Virus record (IMG/VR): IMGVR_UViG_3300025870_000017
Coordinates: 1 to 57,530 of that record
Source of the DNA: a virus
Reading direction: 5' to 3' (one strand)
DNA length: 57,530 nucleotides
The notes beneath the pieces were generated by a model. The model was given only the letters and a program-made list of their open reading frames with translations, ran no database searches and was not told the DNA's origin. The translations under genes and the position numbers were made by a program. Position 1 is the stretch's first letter, and the number at the start of each line of letters is the position of its first letter. This document shows positions 47,586 to 55,461 of this stretch, in pieces.

Positions 47586-48701
47586 ATGCGATTTATTACA
47601 TTCATAAGAGAAGCAGCGGCTGCAGCAAAACCTGCTGCTAAGAAACCTTCCACATCTAGTAAGGGTAAGTCTCCTGCTGCTCAAGCAAAGATAGATGATA
47701 AGCACGTTGCTATCACCTTCGGTAGGTTTAACCCACCTCATGCTGGTCATGGTAAACTCCTTGATGCAGTCAAGGCAAACGGTGGTGACTCAGGTAACTA
47801 TCGTATCTACCCATCCAGATCACAAGATCATAAGAAGAATCCACTGACTGCAAATCAGAAGGTGGATCACATGCGTAAGATGTTTAAGGGGCACAAGGAT
47901 GCTATCCAAAACAATGAAGCGCATAGAAACATCTTTGACATCCTTCGTGACTTACATGACGAGGGTCATGAGCATGTAACCATGGTGGTCGGAGACGACC
48001 GTGTGAAAGAGTTTGAAACTCTTGCTAACAAATATAATGGTATGCACTATGACTTCAAGTCTATTAACATTAAGTCTGCAGGTGCTCGTGCTACTGACTC
48101 TGATGATCCTATCGAGAATCTGTCTGCATCAGCAATGCGAAAGCACGCCCAAGGGGGTGACCATGATTCATTCCACGCTGGGACTGGTGGATATAAGGAC
48201 TCTAAGAAACTGATGGGTGATGTCATCACTGGGATGACACCTCCACCTAAAGCGAAGAAGGGTAAGAAGGGTGAGTCTGTCCACGAATCTGTGTGGTCAT
48301 ACGCTCCTAAACTTGACTTCGATGCTTTCCGTGATCACTACATGCTCAACCACATCTACAAGGTGGGTGCAATTGTAGAGCACGATGACAGTGGTATCCG
48401 TGGTAGAGTTGCTCACCGTGGCACTAACTACATCATCATGCGTGATGGTTGGGGTGGCGAGCACCGCTGCTGGTTGCAACACATCAGTGAGGTTGCACAA
48501 CTAGGACCATCAGATCTTAGTCACAAGCAAGAGGTTGCTGCTGACACTACTAAGGATCAAAGCAACTATAGTGCCGATGATGGTAGTGGTAACACCTGGA
48601 AAGCAGGCACTGACCTCTATCGCCAAGCACTCCAGGACATGACCCCTGGTCAAAAGGCAGTTAAATTCACAGATTTCAGAAAATCTGCTGAAACTAAATA
48701 G
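47586..48701 (+). CDS. HxGH nucleotidyltransferase (NMNAT / cytidylyltransferase-like) with late expression
   Basis: 371 residues from the ATG at 47586; the frame also has an ATG at 47562, but the late box ends at 47555, and the shorter form begins MRFITFIRE|AAAAA, which resembles a cleavable capsid targeting peptide. The nucleotidyltransferase domain has FGRFNPPHAGHGKLLD (H-x-G-H, 52-55), MVVGDDR (133-139) and NLSASAMRKHA (the SSTxxR-like motif, 180-185). The family adenylylates or cytidylylates small molecules such as NMN or glycerol phosphate. A second domain after about 220 has VGAIVEHDDSGIRGRVAHRG, a beta-rich look. Substrate unknown; NAD synthesis is one option. Confidence 0.75.
   Translation: MRFITFIREAAAAAKPAAKKPSTSSKGKSPAAQAKIDDKHVAITFGRFNPPHAGHGKLLDAVKANGGDSGNYRIYPSRSQDHKKNPLTANQKVDHMRKMFKGHKDAIQNNEAHRNIFDILRDLHDEGHEHVTMVVGDDRVKEFETLANKYNGMHYDFKSINIKSAGARATDSDDPIENLSASAMRKHAQGGDHDSFHAGTGGYKDSKKLMGDVITGMTPPPKAKKGKKGESVHESVWSYAPKLDFDAFRDHYMLNHIYKVGAIVEHDDSGIRGRVAHRGTNYIIMRDGWGGEHRCWLQHISEVAQLGPSDLSHKQEVAADTTKDQSNYSADDGSGNTWKAGTDLYRQALQDMTPGQKAVKFTDFRKSAETK
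48694..48700 (+). promoter_or_regulatory. Late promoter (CTAAATA) for the gene at 48732
   Basis: CTAAATA overlaps the stop region of the HxGH protein, 31 bases before the ATG at 48732. Confidence 0.55.
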
Positions 48702-48731
48702 TATTAGCGAAATTCATTTCGGTTTAGAAAC

Positions 48732-49610
48732 ATGACGTTAGAAATGCTGGTGTCTGTGGCACTCATGGATTACAATCCTACTGAGCAGGCATATATCCTC
48801 AAAGCAATCGAAGAAGATACTCTTCCAAAATCACAGAGACTCCACACAGGTGTCATGAAAGTGATGGAAGCATTCGATGCTTACGAGCCTGTAATTGAAG
48901 GCTATGCGGGATTCAAAGTAGATCGTAACTCCGTCGCAAAGAAGAAGGCAGAGTATAAGGATGATCGAAATGTTGGTCGTGTTGTCCAATCAGGTGGTGA
49001 CTCTATGCTCATCACTGGTAAGAAGGCAGACGGTCGTTACATCGTTGTCGGTAAGAAAGGAGAGAAGTCAGCGAGAGATGCTGCTGACCTCGGCGTGACC
49101 GCTAAAGAAGAAGTGGTCGGCATTGATATCGATGATCTCCATCAACAAATGCTTGAAGGTCTCAAGCAAGCACGCAAGAATGTGGGTGCTAGCAAGTGCT
49201 GGGACGGATACAAAGCAAGTGGCACTAAGAAGAAAGGTGGTAAGGAAGTTCCTAACTGCGTGAAGGAAGAGGATCAGATTGACGAACTCTATAAGGGTAA
49301 GCACGGTCAGTCTGAGAAAGAGTATCAAGACGGTCGCTCACAGGGTGGCAAGATGGTCTCTGGCGATTCTAAAGGGAGTGGTGCAAAATACTCTCACGGC
49401 AGAAGAGTTGACGACGGTGGCGCTGGTCCACAACCTGCAGGTGGTTCTAAGAAACCAAAGGCACAAGGTAGAATGGACAGAGGTGGTCGTGCCGAATTAG
49501 TAATGCGTAAAGCAAACCTCAAAGCAAAGAATGAGCACTTTATAAATAAACTATCGGACTCAGGATTATTTACTGAGGAAGAATTACAAAAGATGGGTGA
49601 GATTGAATGA
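48732..49610 (+). CDS. Hypothetical late protein, Lys/Gly-rich
   Basis: 292 residues. The N-terminus is helical (MTLEMLVSVALMDYNPTEQA), then FKVDRNSVAKKKAEYKDDRN, SMLITGKKADGRYIVVGKKG with beta strands, a CWDGYKASGTKKKGGKEVPN segment reminiscent of short cyanophage head-associated peptides, and a Gly/Lys-rich tail (SGDSKGSGAKYSHGRRVDDG), ending in MRKANLKAKNEHFINKLSDS. Similar composition to the gene at the left edge of the window. No function known. Late box upstream; ATGA into the next gene. Confidence 0.6.
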   Translation: MTLEMLVSVALMDYNPTEQAYILKAIEEDTLPKSQRLHTGVMKVMEAFDAYEPVIEGYAGFKVDRNSVAKKKAEYKDDRNVGRVVQSGGDSMLITGKKADGRYIVVGKKGEKSARDAADLGVTAKEEVVGIDIDDLHQQMLEGLKQARKNVGASKCWDGYKASGTKKKGGKEVPNCVKEEDQIDELYKGKHGQSEKEYQDGRSQGGKMVSGDSKGSGAKYSHGRRVDDGGAGPQPAGGSKKPKAQGRMDRGGRAELVMRKANLKAKNEHFINKLSDSGLFTEEELQKMGEIE

Positions 49611-49990
49611 AACCGATTGGTCATAAAGAATCATCTCTAAAGACTACCAAGAAAGGTAACGTCACCATCAATCCAAAGAAAGAGGACCTTATGTCTGAAC
49701 ATCTGAGAAGTAGAATCGTGAGTAGCGTAGAAGCACTCAAGGAAGCTGCTAAGAAAAAAGACAAGCACATTAAAGCCGCCAAGGCAGGTAAGCGTTGGCA
49801 GGATTCTGACGGCGATGGCAAGTGGTATGAGCCTGGTCAGGATGTCAAGAAAGAAGAATGCGACACCCCTGCTCCCAAGGCAGACAACGTAGCAGACGAC
49901 GCTGCAAAGAAAGTTGCTAAGGATCGCATGAAGGAAAAGATGCTGCAAGCTACTGCCGATTTCGATCGGAAGAAGGCAGGCGGTAAGTAA
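49607..49990 (+). CDS. Hypothetical protein with EF-hand-like DxDxDG loop
   Basis: 127 residues; ATG at 49607, or at 49691 (MSEHLRSRIVSSVEALKE). RWQDSDGDGKWYEPGQDVKK has the D-x-D-x-D-G spacing of a calcium-binding loop, followed by acidic residues. VEALKE|AAKKKDK contains a gp21-like site. The C-terminal part is Lys/Ala-rich (DAAKKVAKDRMKEKMLQATA). Similar DxDGDGKWYEPG peptides occur in cyanophage late proteins, as I recall. Function unknown. ATGA overlap upstream. Confidence 0.6.
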   Translation: MKPIGHKESSLKTTKKGNVTINPKKEDLMSEHLRSRIVSSVEALKEAAKKKDKHIKAAKAGKRWQDSDGDGKWYEPGQDVKKEECDTPAPKADNVADDAAKKVAKDRMKEKMLQATADFDRKKAGGK

Positions 49991-50000
49991 TCACATATAT

Positions 50001-50027
50001 AGATCAGTAACCTACGAGGACTGATCT
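50001..50027 (+). promoter_or_regulatory. Stem-loop presenting a ribosome binding site
   Basis: AGATCAGT (50001-50008) and ACTGATCT (50020-50027) form a perfect 8-bp stem ending at the base before the ATG at 50028. GAGGA (50016-50020), the Shine-Dalgarno sequence, lies in and at the edge of the 11-base loop AACCTACGAGG. The hairpin could gate or enhance initiation. Confidence 0.6.
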
Positions 50028-50210
50028 ATGTGGGCAATTTTCCTACCATTAGCAAAGAAAACAATTATCGGACTACTCGGCAAAGACGAAGTGCGTCACT
50101 TCCTTGTGGACGTGCTGCGCTCGCTAGTGTCTACAACTGATAATAAGTTGGATGACAAAGCAGTTGACGTAGTGGAGTCACTTCTATTCCAAAAAGAAGA
50201 GGAAGCCTAA
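50028..50210 (+). CDS. Small amphipathic protein
   Basis: 60 residues. MWAIFLPLAKKTIIGLLGKD is amphipathic with Lys pairs and Trp, followed by helix EVRHFLVDVLRSLVST and DDKAVDVVESLLFQKEEEA. It is too polar for a classical holin span but could associate with membranes. Preceded by the stem-loop at the ribosome binding site. The next late box overlaps its stop. Confidence 0.6.
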   Translation: MWAIFLPLAKKTIIGLLGKDEVRHFLVDVLRSLVSTTDNKLDDKAVDVVESLLFQKEEEA

Positions 50211-50213
50211 ATA
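50207..50213 (+). promoter_or_regulatory. Late promoter (CTAAATA) for the Ig-like protein
   Basis: CTAAATA overlaps the stop of the small protein, 33 bases before the ATG at 50247; a CGGAG Shine-Dalgarno sequence follows at 50236-50240. Confidence 0.6.
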
Positions 50214-50246
50214 AAATATAGGTATTAATTTCATTCGGAGTAAATT

Positions 50247-50831
50247 ATGTCTCTTTACGGGAGAGTAGACTCAACAGCAAATCAAACCCAAGTAGGACTC
50301 GCCCGTGGTAACGGTGCTGGATCCGTCACCGAGACAATCGTTTTCGTTGACGAAACAGAAGCGGCTCTTGCATCTAACAAGGCGCGTGGAATCCACAGTC
50401 CTGGTTGGTGGGCATACAAAACGTACGTCACCGCAGCAGGTGACACACGACACAAGGCAGAGCAACTTGCATTCATCAGCAACCCTGAAGCAAATGCAGA
50501 CGAGACTCTTGCTGACGACACTATCGCAGCAGACGTGCTTGAGGTTATCACCATCGGCACTCAACCTGCTGACCAAGACTCTTCTAGTGGTGCTGCAACC
50601 TTCACTGTTGTTGCAACCGTGGATCAGTCTGGCACTATCACTTATCAGTGGCAGAAGAAGACATCTGGTAGCACCCGCTATACAAATGTCGCTGCCGCAA
50701 CCAGTGCATCTCTTGTGCTGAGTGGTCAACTCGCTGCTAACGATGGTGACAAGTATAGAGTGAAGATCAACACCAGCAAAGGCGCTGAAGAAGTCGTCTC
50801 TGATGCTGCAACGTTGACCTTTGTGTCCTGA
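50247..50831 (+). CDS. Virion protein with Ig-like domain
   Basis: 194 residues. The N-terminal half (LYGRVDSTANQTQVGLARGN, ARGIHSPGWWAYKTYVTAAG, then DTRHKAEQLAF) resembles small capsid or neck-associated cyanophage proteins; the C-terminal half (TYQWQKKTSG, LVLSGQLAANDGDKYRVKIN, VSDAATLTFVS) is a classical Ig-like fold with the W in strand C and the DGDKYRVK strand F. Ig-like domains on phage particles are surface decorations that bind cell-surface carbohydrates. Codon use is like that of the highly expressed genes 18 and 23. Late promoter. Confidence 0.78.
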   Translation: MSLYGRVDSTANQTQVGLARGNGAGSVTETIVFVDETEAALASNKARGIHSPGWWAYKTYVTAAGDTRHKAEQLAFISNPEANADETLADDTIAADVLEVITIGTQPADQDSSSGAATFTVVATVDQSGTITYQWQKKTSGSTRYTNVAAATSASLVLSGQLAANDGDKYRVKINTSKGAEEVVSDAATLTFVS

Positions 50832-50850
50832 TAACTGACTTTTTTACATA

Positions 50851-51222
50851 ATGCATTTTGATCAACTTAGTGAAAAAAACTATTTAATGTTTGCTATTCA
50901 GCATTATGATAACCCACAGTCGGTTACCGTAGATGATTTTATGGAGGACATGAAGAAATTCAAATACCTTAAGAGGTTACTCAAGAGGTATTTGAAAACG
51001 GGTGTCCTCCGTGTTAATCTGATACTCAATCATCTTATCATTCTGTTTAATGTGTTTGGTGACGGGACGATCCCGCTACTGATGTATAAATTAGAGAGAG
51101 AATATTGGTCCCTGATAAAGACCTTTCTTGTATATCTGAATAGATATCCACAGATACCTGCTGGATGTCTTGACCTTGTTGATATCGATAACGACGTAAA
51201 AGAATTACTAGAAGATCTGTGA
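50851..51222 (+). CDS. Conserved T4-like phage protein of unknown function
   Basis: 123 residues. FDQLSEKNYLMFAIQHYDNP and VTVDDFMEDMKKFKYLKRLL, then KRYLKTGVLRVNLILNHLII, LFNVFGDGTIPLLMYKLERE and YWSLIKTFLVYLNRYP. The block RVNLILNHLIILFNVFG is one I know from many T4-like and Pelagibacter phages as a hypothetical. Helical and moderately hydrophobic. The stop TGA overlaps the ATG of the next gene. Confidence 0.7.
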   Translation: MHFDQLSEKNYLMFAIQHYDNPQSVTVDDFMEDMKKFKYLKRLLKRYLKTGVLRVNLILNHLIILFNVFGDGTIPLLMYKLEREYWSLIKTFLVYLNRYPQIPAGCLDLVDIDNDVKELLEDL

Positions 51223-51608
51223 TGAATGAAGACGCACCCACAATGAGCGCAGGCGATGGTGGTTTCAGCAACACTGCTGATGCAACTGGACCCAATGCTG
51301 GTTTCACTCCTCTCCTAGGAGGGTCGAAGAAGAAACCTAAGAAGCGTCGTCGTTATACTATTTCCCAGTCTGAAATGTTAAAGACTGAGGGAGCACAGAA
51401 AGATACCTCATACCTACCATTCCTCATCTCCTATGATGGAGCAGAGCAGTATGTATTGTATAGTAAGTCAGAAGCACAACTGAAGATAGAGCTTCGCAAG
51501 ATCTATCGACCAGAAAACTTTAAGAAGTTAGATGTTAAACGTCTTTATCCTAATGATGTAATCCAGTTTTACTGGAAGAAACGACAAGCAGCACTACGAT
51601 CAGAATAA
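51222..51608 (+). CDS. Conserved cyanophage hypothetical protein
   Basis: 128 residues from the ATG at 51222; a GTG at 51219 and an ATG at 51243 are alternatives. Gly-rich N-terminus (SAGDGGFSNTADATGPNAGF, TPLLGG), a strongly basic stretch KKKPKKRRRYTISQSE, then an ordered part SYLPFLISYDGAEQYVLYSK and KLDVKRLYPNDVIQFYWKKR. I have the impression of similar proteins in other cyanophages; function unknown. One-base overlap with the next gene. Confidence 0.62.
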   Translation: MNEDAPTMSAGDGGFSNTADATGPNAGFTPLLGGSKKKPKKRRRYTISQSEMLKTEGAQKDTSYLPFLISYDGAEQYVLYSKSEAQLKIELRKIYRPENFKKLDVKRLYPNDVIQFYWKKRQAALRSE

Positions 51609-52039
51609 TGGCAGACATTAATTCCGCTATCCTAGAAAGATTAGAAAAGGTAGTTGATTCATTACAGGATAATTCTGTAAAGATGGGTCAACTACTTGCA
51701 GTACATAACGAAAAACTATCCACCCAGAGTGAAGTCGATGGGATTCTATTTGAAAAAGTAGATAGACTTCATTCGGATCTGAACAAAGAATGTGACACAA
51801 TCAAGAAAGGTTGTGAGAGAGACATCCGTCTGGTAGATGACAGACTCAGGATGATGGAGAAGAAGATGTGGTCCATCTTTGGTGGTCTCGCTGTCATCTC
51901 ATTCCTGGTCAGTGTGCCAGGTCAAGCACTGCTTAGATCATTGACACCTGACGATCCTTCTGCTATGGTAGATCCAATGGATCGCTCTGCATGGATTACG
52001 TCGATGACAAATACATCCGACTTCTCAGCACCAGGCTAG
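51608..52039 (+). CDS. Coiled-coil protein with a membrane span
   Basis: 143 residues. The first 95 residues form a long helical coiled-coil (ILERLEKVVDSLQDNSVKMG, LDRVHSDLN-like heptads, RLVDDRLRMMEKKM). Then comes a hydrophobic segment WSIFGGLAVISFLVSVPGQA and a polar tail. The topology resembles the small membrane coiled-coil proteins found near phage lysis or injection genes; nothing specific is seen. It overlaps the start of gene 61 by 49 bases. Confidence 0.6.
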   Translation: MADINSAILERLEKVVDSLQDNSVKMGQLLAVHNEKLSTQSEVDGILFEKVDRLHSDLNKECDTIKKGCERDIRLVDDRLRMMEKKMWSIFGGLAVISFLVSVPGQALLRSLTPDDPSAMVDPMDRSAWITSMTNTSDFSAPG

Positions 52040-52983
52040 AGAAATACAAACACGTCAAATCAGGACTCTATAACTTCCGCTGCCCTTACTGTGGTGATTC
52101 ACAGAAGCATAAGAATAAGGCACGGGGGTATTTTTTTCTGAAGAAGACTGAATACATCTTCAAGTGTCACAACTGTGGCATGGGTAGATCGCTGTCTAAT
52201 TTTCTAAAGGACAATGCGGTTGACCTCCATGCTGAGTATATTATGGAGAAGTATAAGCAGGGGATGACAGGTAAAGGTAGGCACACACCTGCTCCTGAAT
52301 ACAAAGGTGCTAAGCCAAAGTTTGCTAACAAAGTGACAGATCTCACTCCGATCAGCGAGCTAAATACAACGCACCCCGCCAAGAAGTATCTCCTCGATAG
52401 AAGAATCCCAGAGGATCAACTGGGTAGATTCTTCTATGTTGACAAGTTTAAGAGGTGGGTTAATACGCAACGCCAGACATTTGATAATCTACAGAATGAC
52501 AGACCTAGAATTATTATCCCTCTCGTTGACAAGGACGGTAATTGGTTTGGCATTCAGGGTAGATCTATGGCAGCAACTTCTACGCTACGATACATCACCG
52601 TGATGTTTAAGGATCAACTTAAACTATTCGGACAAGACCAAGTAAACCCAGAGGAGACAGTGTATGTCACAGAAGGACCCTTCGATAGTACTTTCATTAA
52701 GCAATCTGTTGCTATGTGTGGCAGCGATGTTGACCACCGCACTCTTCCTTATACACATAGGGTCTGGGTCTTCGACAACGAGCCAAGAAATAGACAGATC
52801 GTGTCTAGGATTGATGCGGCAATTGGAAGCGGCGAAGCAGTAGTTATCTGGCCGAAGTCAGTAAAAGAAAAAGATATTAATGACATGGTGTTGGCAGGAC
52901 TTGACCCCTCTGCTATAATACAGAGCAACACCTTTTCAGGATTAAAAGCAAAGGTACAATTTACAGATTGGAAAAAGGTATGA
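51991..52983 (+). CDS. 61: DNA primase subunit (gp61)
   Basis: 330 residues (T4: 342). N-terminal zinc ribbon FRCPYCGDSQKHKNKARGYF and FKCHNCGMGRSLSNFLK (CPYC...CHNC), then the TOPRIM-like segments VYVTEGPFDSTFIKQSVAMC with the catalytic Glu and HRVWVFDNEPRNRQIV with the Asp. Makes RNA primers for lagging-strand synthesis with helicase gp41. The start is inside the upstream coiled-coil gene; ends in ATGA overlap with nrdA. Confidence 0.94.
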   Translation: MDYVDDKYIRLLSTRLEKYKHVKSGLYNFRCPYCGDSQKHKNKARGYFFLKKTEYIFKCHNCGMGRSLSNFLKDNAVDLHAEYIMEKYKQGMTGKGRHTPAPEYKGAKPKFANKVTDLTPISELNTTHPAKKYLLDRRIPEDQLGRFFYVDKFKRWVNTQRQTFDNLQNDRPRIIIPLVDKDGNWFGIQGRSMAATSTLRYITVMFKDQLKLFGQDQVNPEETVYVTEGPFDSTFIKQSVAMCGSDVDHRTLPYTHRVWVFDNEPRNRQIVSRIDAAIGSGEAVVIWPKSVKEKDINDMVLAGLDPSAIIQSNTFSGLKAKVQFTDWKKV

Positions 52984-55301
52984 GCAACACAGTTGTCAAA
53001 CGCAACGGACAGGTGGAAGAGATCCACCTAAGTAAAATCCATGAAATGGTAGAGCACGCTTGCAGAGGACTTGCTGGTGTGTCGGAGTCAGCAATCGAAA
53101 TGAATGCTAACCTCCAACTATTTGATGGCATTCAGACATCAGACATCCAAGAGATTCTTGTGCGCTCTGCTAATGATTTGATTACATTGGAGTCACCAAA
53201 CTATCAGTTTGTGGCAGCACGTCTGCTTCTGTTTGGTCTTCGCAAGCAAGTATATAATGGACACCCAGACTTGCGTCCTCATATTCAGGAGCATGTGTGG
53301 GGATGTATTGAGCGTGGTGTCTATGACAATACCATCCTCAAAGCATACACAGACGATGAGTGGGATCAGATTGAAACATTCATTGATCATGACCGTGACT
53401 ATCTGTTTACATATGCTGGTCTAAGGCAAGTTGTTGATAAATATCTCGTGCAGGATCGATCGTCTGGAGAGGTGTATGAGACACCCCAGCAGATGTACAT
53501 CATGATTGCAGCAACTCTCTTCCAAACCTATCCACAAGAGACAAGACTAGATTATGTCAGACGATACTACAACGCGATCTCAAAGCACAGGATCAACATT
53601 CCAACCCCCATCATGGCAGGAGTGCGAACGCCTCTCCGTCAATTTGCGAGTTGTGTTCTCGTTGATGCTGATGACACCCTCGATAGTATCTTTAGTAGTG
53701 ATATGGCTATTGGTTACTACGTTGCACAACGTGCAGGCATCGGTATCAACGCAGGTAGAATCCGTGGCATCAACAGTAAAATCAGAGGCGGAGAGGTTCA
53801 ACACACAGGTGTTATCCCTTTCCTCAAGAAATTTGAGAGCACTGTCAGATGCTGTACTCAAAATGGCGTCCGAGGTGGAAGCGCAACTGTCCACTTCCCC
53901 ATCTGGCACAGAGAGATCGAAGACATCATCGTCCTCAAAAACAACAAAGGCACAGAAGACAACCGAGTAAGGAAACTTGACTATTCTATTCAGATTAGTA
54001 AATTATTCTACGAGAGATTCATTAACAATGAAGAGATTACCCTCTTCTCACCGCATGACGTGCCAGGTCTCTATGAAGCCTTTGGTACGGATGACTTCGA
54101 CACTCTATATCGGATGCATGAACTCAATGATGCTGTGCCAAAAAATACTATCGGGGCACAGCAACTCTTCCTTGATCTACTAAAGGAGCGAGCAGAGACA
54201 GGTCGTATTTACATCATGAATATCGACCACTGTAATACTCACTCCTCCTTCAAGGACAAGGTGAATATGAGTAACCTCTGTCAGGAGATCACTCTACCTA
54301 CAGATCCTATCAATCATATTGATGATCGTGATGGTGAGATTGCTCTGTGCATTCTCTCTGCTATCAACGTGGGTAAACTGAAGTCCCTAGATGAGATGGA
54401 AGACCTCTGTGACCTCTCTGTGAGGGGTCTGGAGGAGTTGATTGACTACCAGGAGTATCCAGTCGCTGCTGCTGAGCGTAGCACGTTGGCACGTCGATCT
54501 CTGGGCATTGGATTCATCGGACTAGCACACTACCTTGCTAAGAATGGTGAGCATTACGATGACAAAAGTGCATTGAGACTCGTCCATGAGTTGACTGAAG
54601 CATTCCAATACTACCTGCTGAGAGCATCTAATAGACTCGCTCAAGAGCGTGGTCCATGTGAAGCATTCCACCGCACAAAGTATTCTGATGGACTTCTACC
54701 AATTGATACATATAAGAAGGACGTGGATGAATTAGTTTTACCAGAGTATAATTATGATTGGGATTCTCTTAGGACATCTATCAATGAATACGGACTCAGG
54801 CACAGCACTCTGTCCGCACAGATGCCATCGGAAAGTAGTTCCGTTGTGTCAAACGCAACCAATGGAATCGAGCCGCCTAGAGACTACTTGTCCATTAAGA
54901 AATCAAAGAAAGGACCTCTTAAGCAGATTGTCCCACAATTTAATACACTAAGGAATAACTATACTCTCCTATGGGAAATGCAATCCAACAAAGGATACGT
55001 TGAGATTGTTGCAGTCATGCAGAAATTCTTTGACCAAGCCATCTCAGGCAACTGGTCTTATAACCCAGAGAAATTTGAAAACAATGAAGTGCCTGTATCC
55101 GTTATGGCACAAGACCTACTAATGACCTACAAGTATGGTTGGAAAACTTCTTACTATCAGAATACATACGATGCTAAAAAAGATGTAGACGATCCTGCTC
55201 ATTCAATTGGATGGGTTGATGAGACTACCTCAAAACTAGACAATCTCTTAGCGGAGATTGATGCAGGCGATGAGTCTGAATGCGATGCCTGCAATGTCTA
55301 A
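52980..55301 (+). CDS. nrdA: Ribonucleotide reductase class Ia, large subunit
   Basis: 773 residues from the ATG at 52980 (E. coli NrdA: 761). N-terminal ATP-cone TVVKRNGQVEEIHLSKIHEM, then ASCVLVDADDTLDS with the first active-site Cys, RAGIGINAGRIRGINSK, MSNLCQEITLP with the thiyl Cys region, and a C-terminal ECDACNV C-x2-C pair that relays electrons. It reduces ribonucleoside diphosphates, giving dNTPs for phage DNA. It overlaps gene 61 and is separated from nrdB by one tiny gene. Confidence 0.97.
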   Translation: MSNTVVKRNGQVEEIHLSKIHEMVEHACRGLAGVSESAIEMNANLQLFDGIQTSDIQEILVRSANDLITLESPNYQFVAARLLLFGLRKQVYNGHPDLRPHIQEHVWGCIERGVYDNTILKAYTDDEWDQIETFIDHDRDYLFTYAGLRQVVDKYLVQDRSSGEVYETPQQMYIMIAATLFQTYPQETRLDYVRRYYNAISKHRINIPTPIMAGVRTPLRQFASCVLVDADDTLDSIFSSDMAIGYYVAQRAGIGINAGRIRGINSKIRGGEVQHTGVIPFLKKFESTVRCCTQNGVRGGSATVHFPIWHREIEDIIVLKNNKGTEDNRVRKLDYSIQISKLFYERFINNEEITLFSPHDVPGLYEAFGTDDFDTLYRMHELNDAVPKNTIGAQQLFLDLLKERAETGRIYIMNIDHCNTHSSFKDKVNMSNLCQEITLPTDPINHIDDRDGEIALCILSAINVGKLKSLDEMEDLCDLSVRGLEELIDYQEYPVAAAERSTLARRSLGIGFIGLAHYLAKNGEHYDDKSALRLVHELTEAFQYYLLRASNRLAQERGPCEAFHRTKYSDGLLPIDTYKKDVDELVLPEYNYDWDSLRTSINEYGLRHSTLSAQMPSESSSVVSNATNGIEPPRDYLSIKKSKKGPLKQIVPQFNTLRNNYTLLWEMQSNKGYVEIVAVMQKFFDQAISGNWSYNPEKFENNEVPVSVMAQDLLMTYKYGWKTSYYQNTYDAKKDVDDPAHSIGWVDETTSKLDNLLAEIDAGDESECDACNV

Positions 55302-55461
55302 GGACATTACTATCACACTCAGCAAGGACTTACAAGAAGAATTTGAGTCCTATCTTGACTGCTGTGAATCCCTGGAGTTTGCTCCGAGGATCAATGCATT
55401 CCTAAATTATATTCACAACTACGGTACATGCAAAAATCCAACGGCGCAACTATGGGACTGA
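55294..55461 (+). CDS. Tiny protein between nrdA and nrdB
   Basis: 55 residues from the ATG at 55294, overlapping the nrdA stop and the start of nrdB. MSKDITITLSKDLQEEFESY, then LDCCESLEFAPRINAFLNYI, with a CC pair and a later Cys. A helical peptide. The consistent position between the two reductase subunits and overlaps on both sides support translation. A regulatory or accessory role for the reductase would be guesswork. Confidence 0.6.
   Translation: MSKDITITLSKDLQEEFESYLDCCESLEFAPRINAFLNYIHNYGTCKNPTAQLWD

Noticed and set aside
52912-52922. TATAAT-like sequence (CTATAATACAG) near the end of gene 61 as an nrdA promoter
   Set aside because: It lies in coding sequence without a convincing -35, and nrdA is already coupled to gene 61 by overlap.
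53554-53970. 138-codon + strand frame inside nrdA
   Set aside because: Ser/Thr-rich out-of-frame translation of a conserved enzyme; no start signal or family resemblance.
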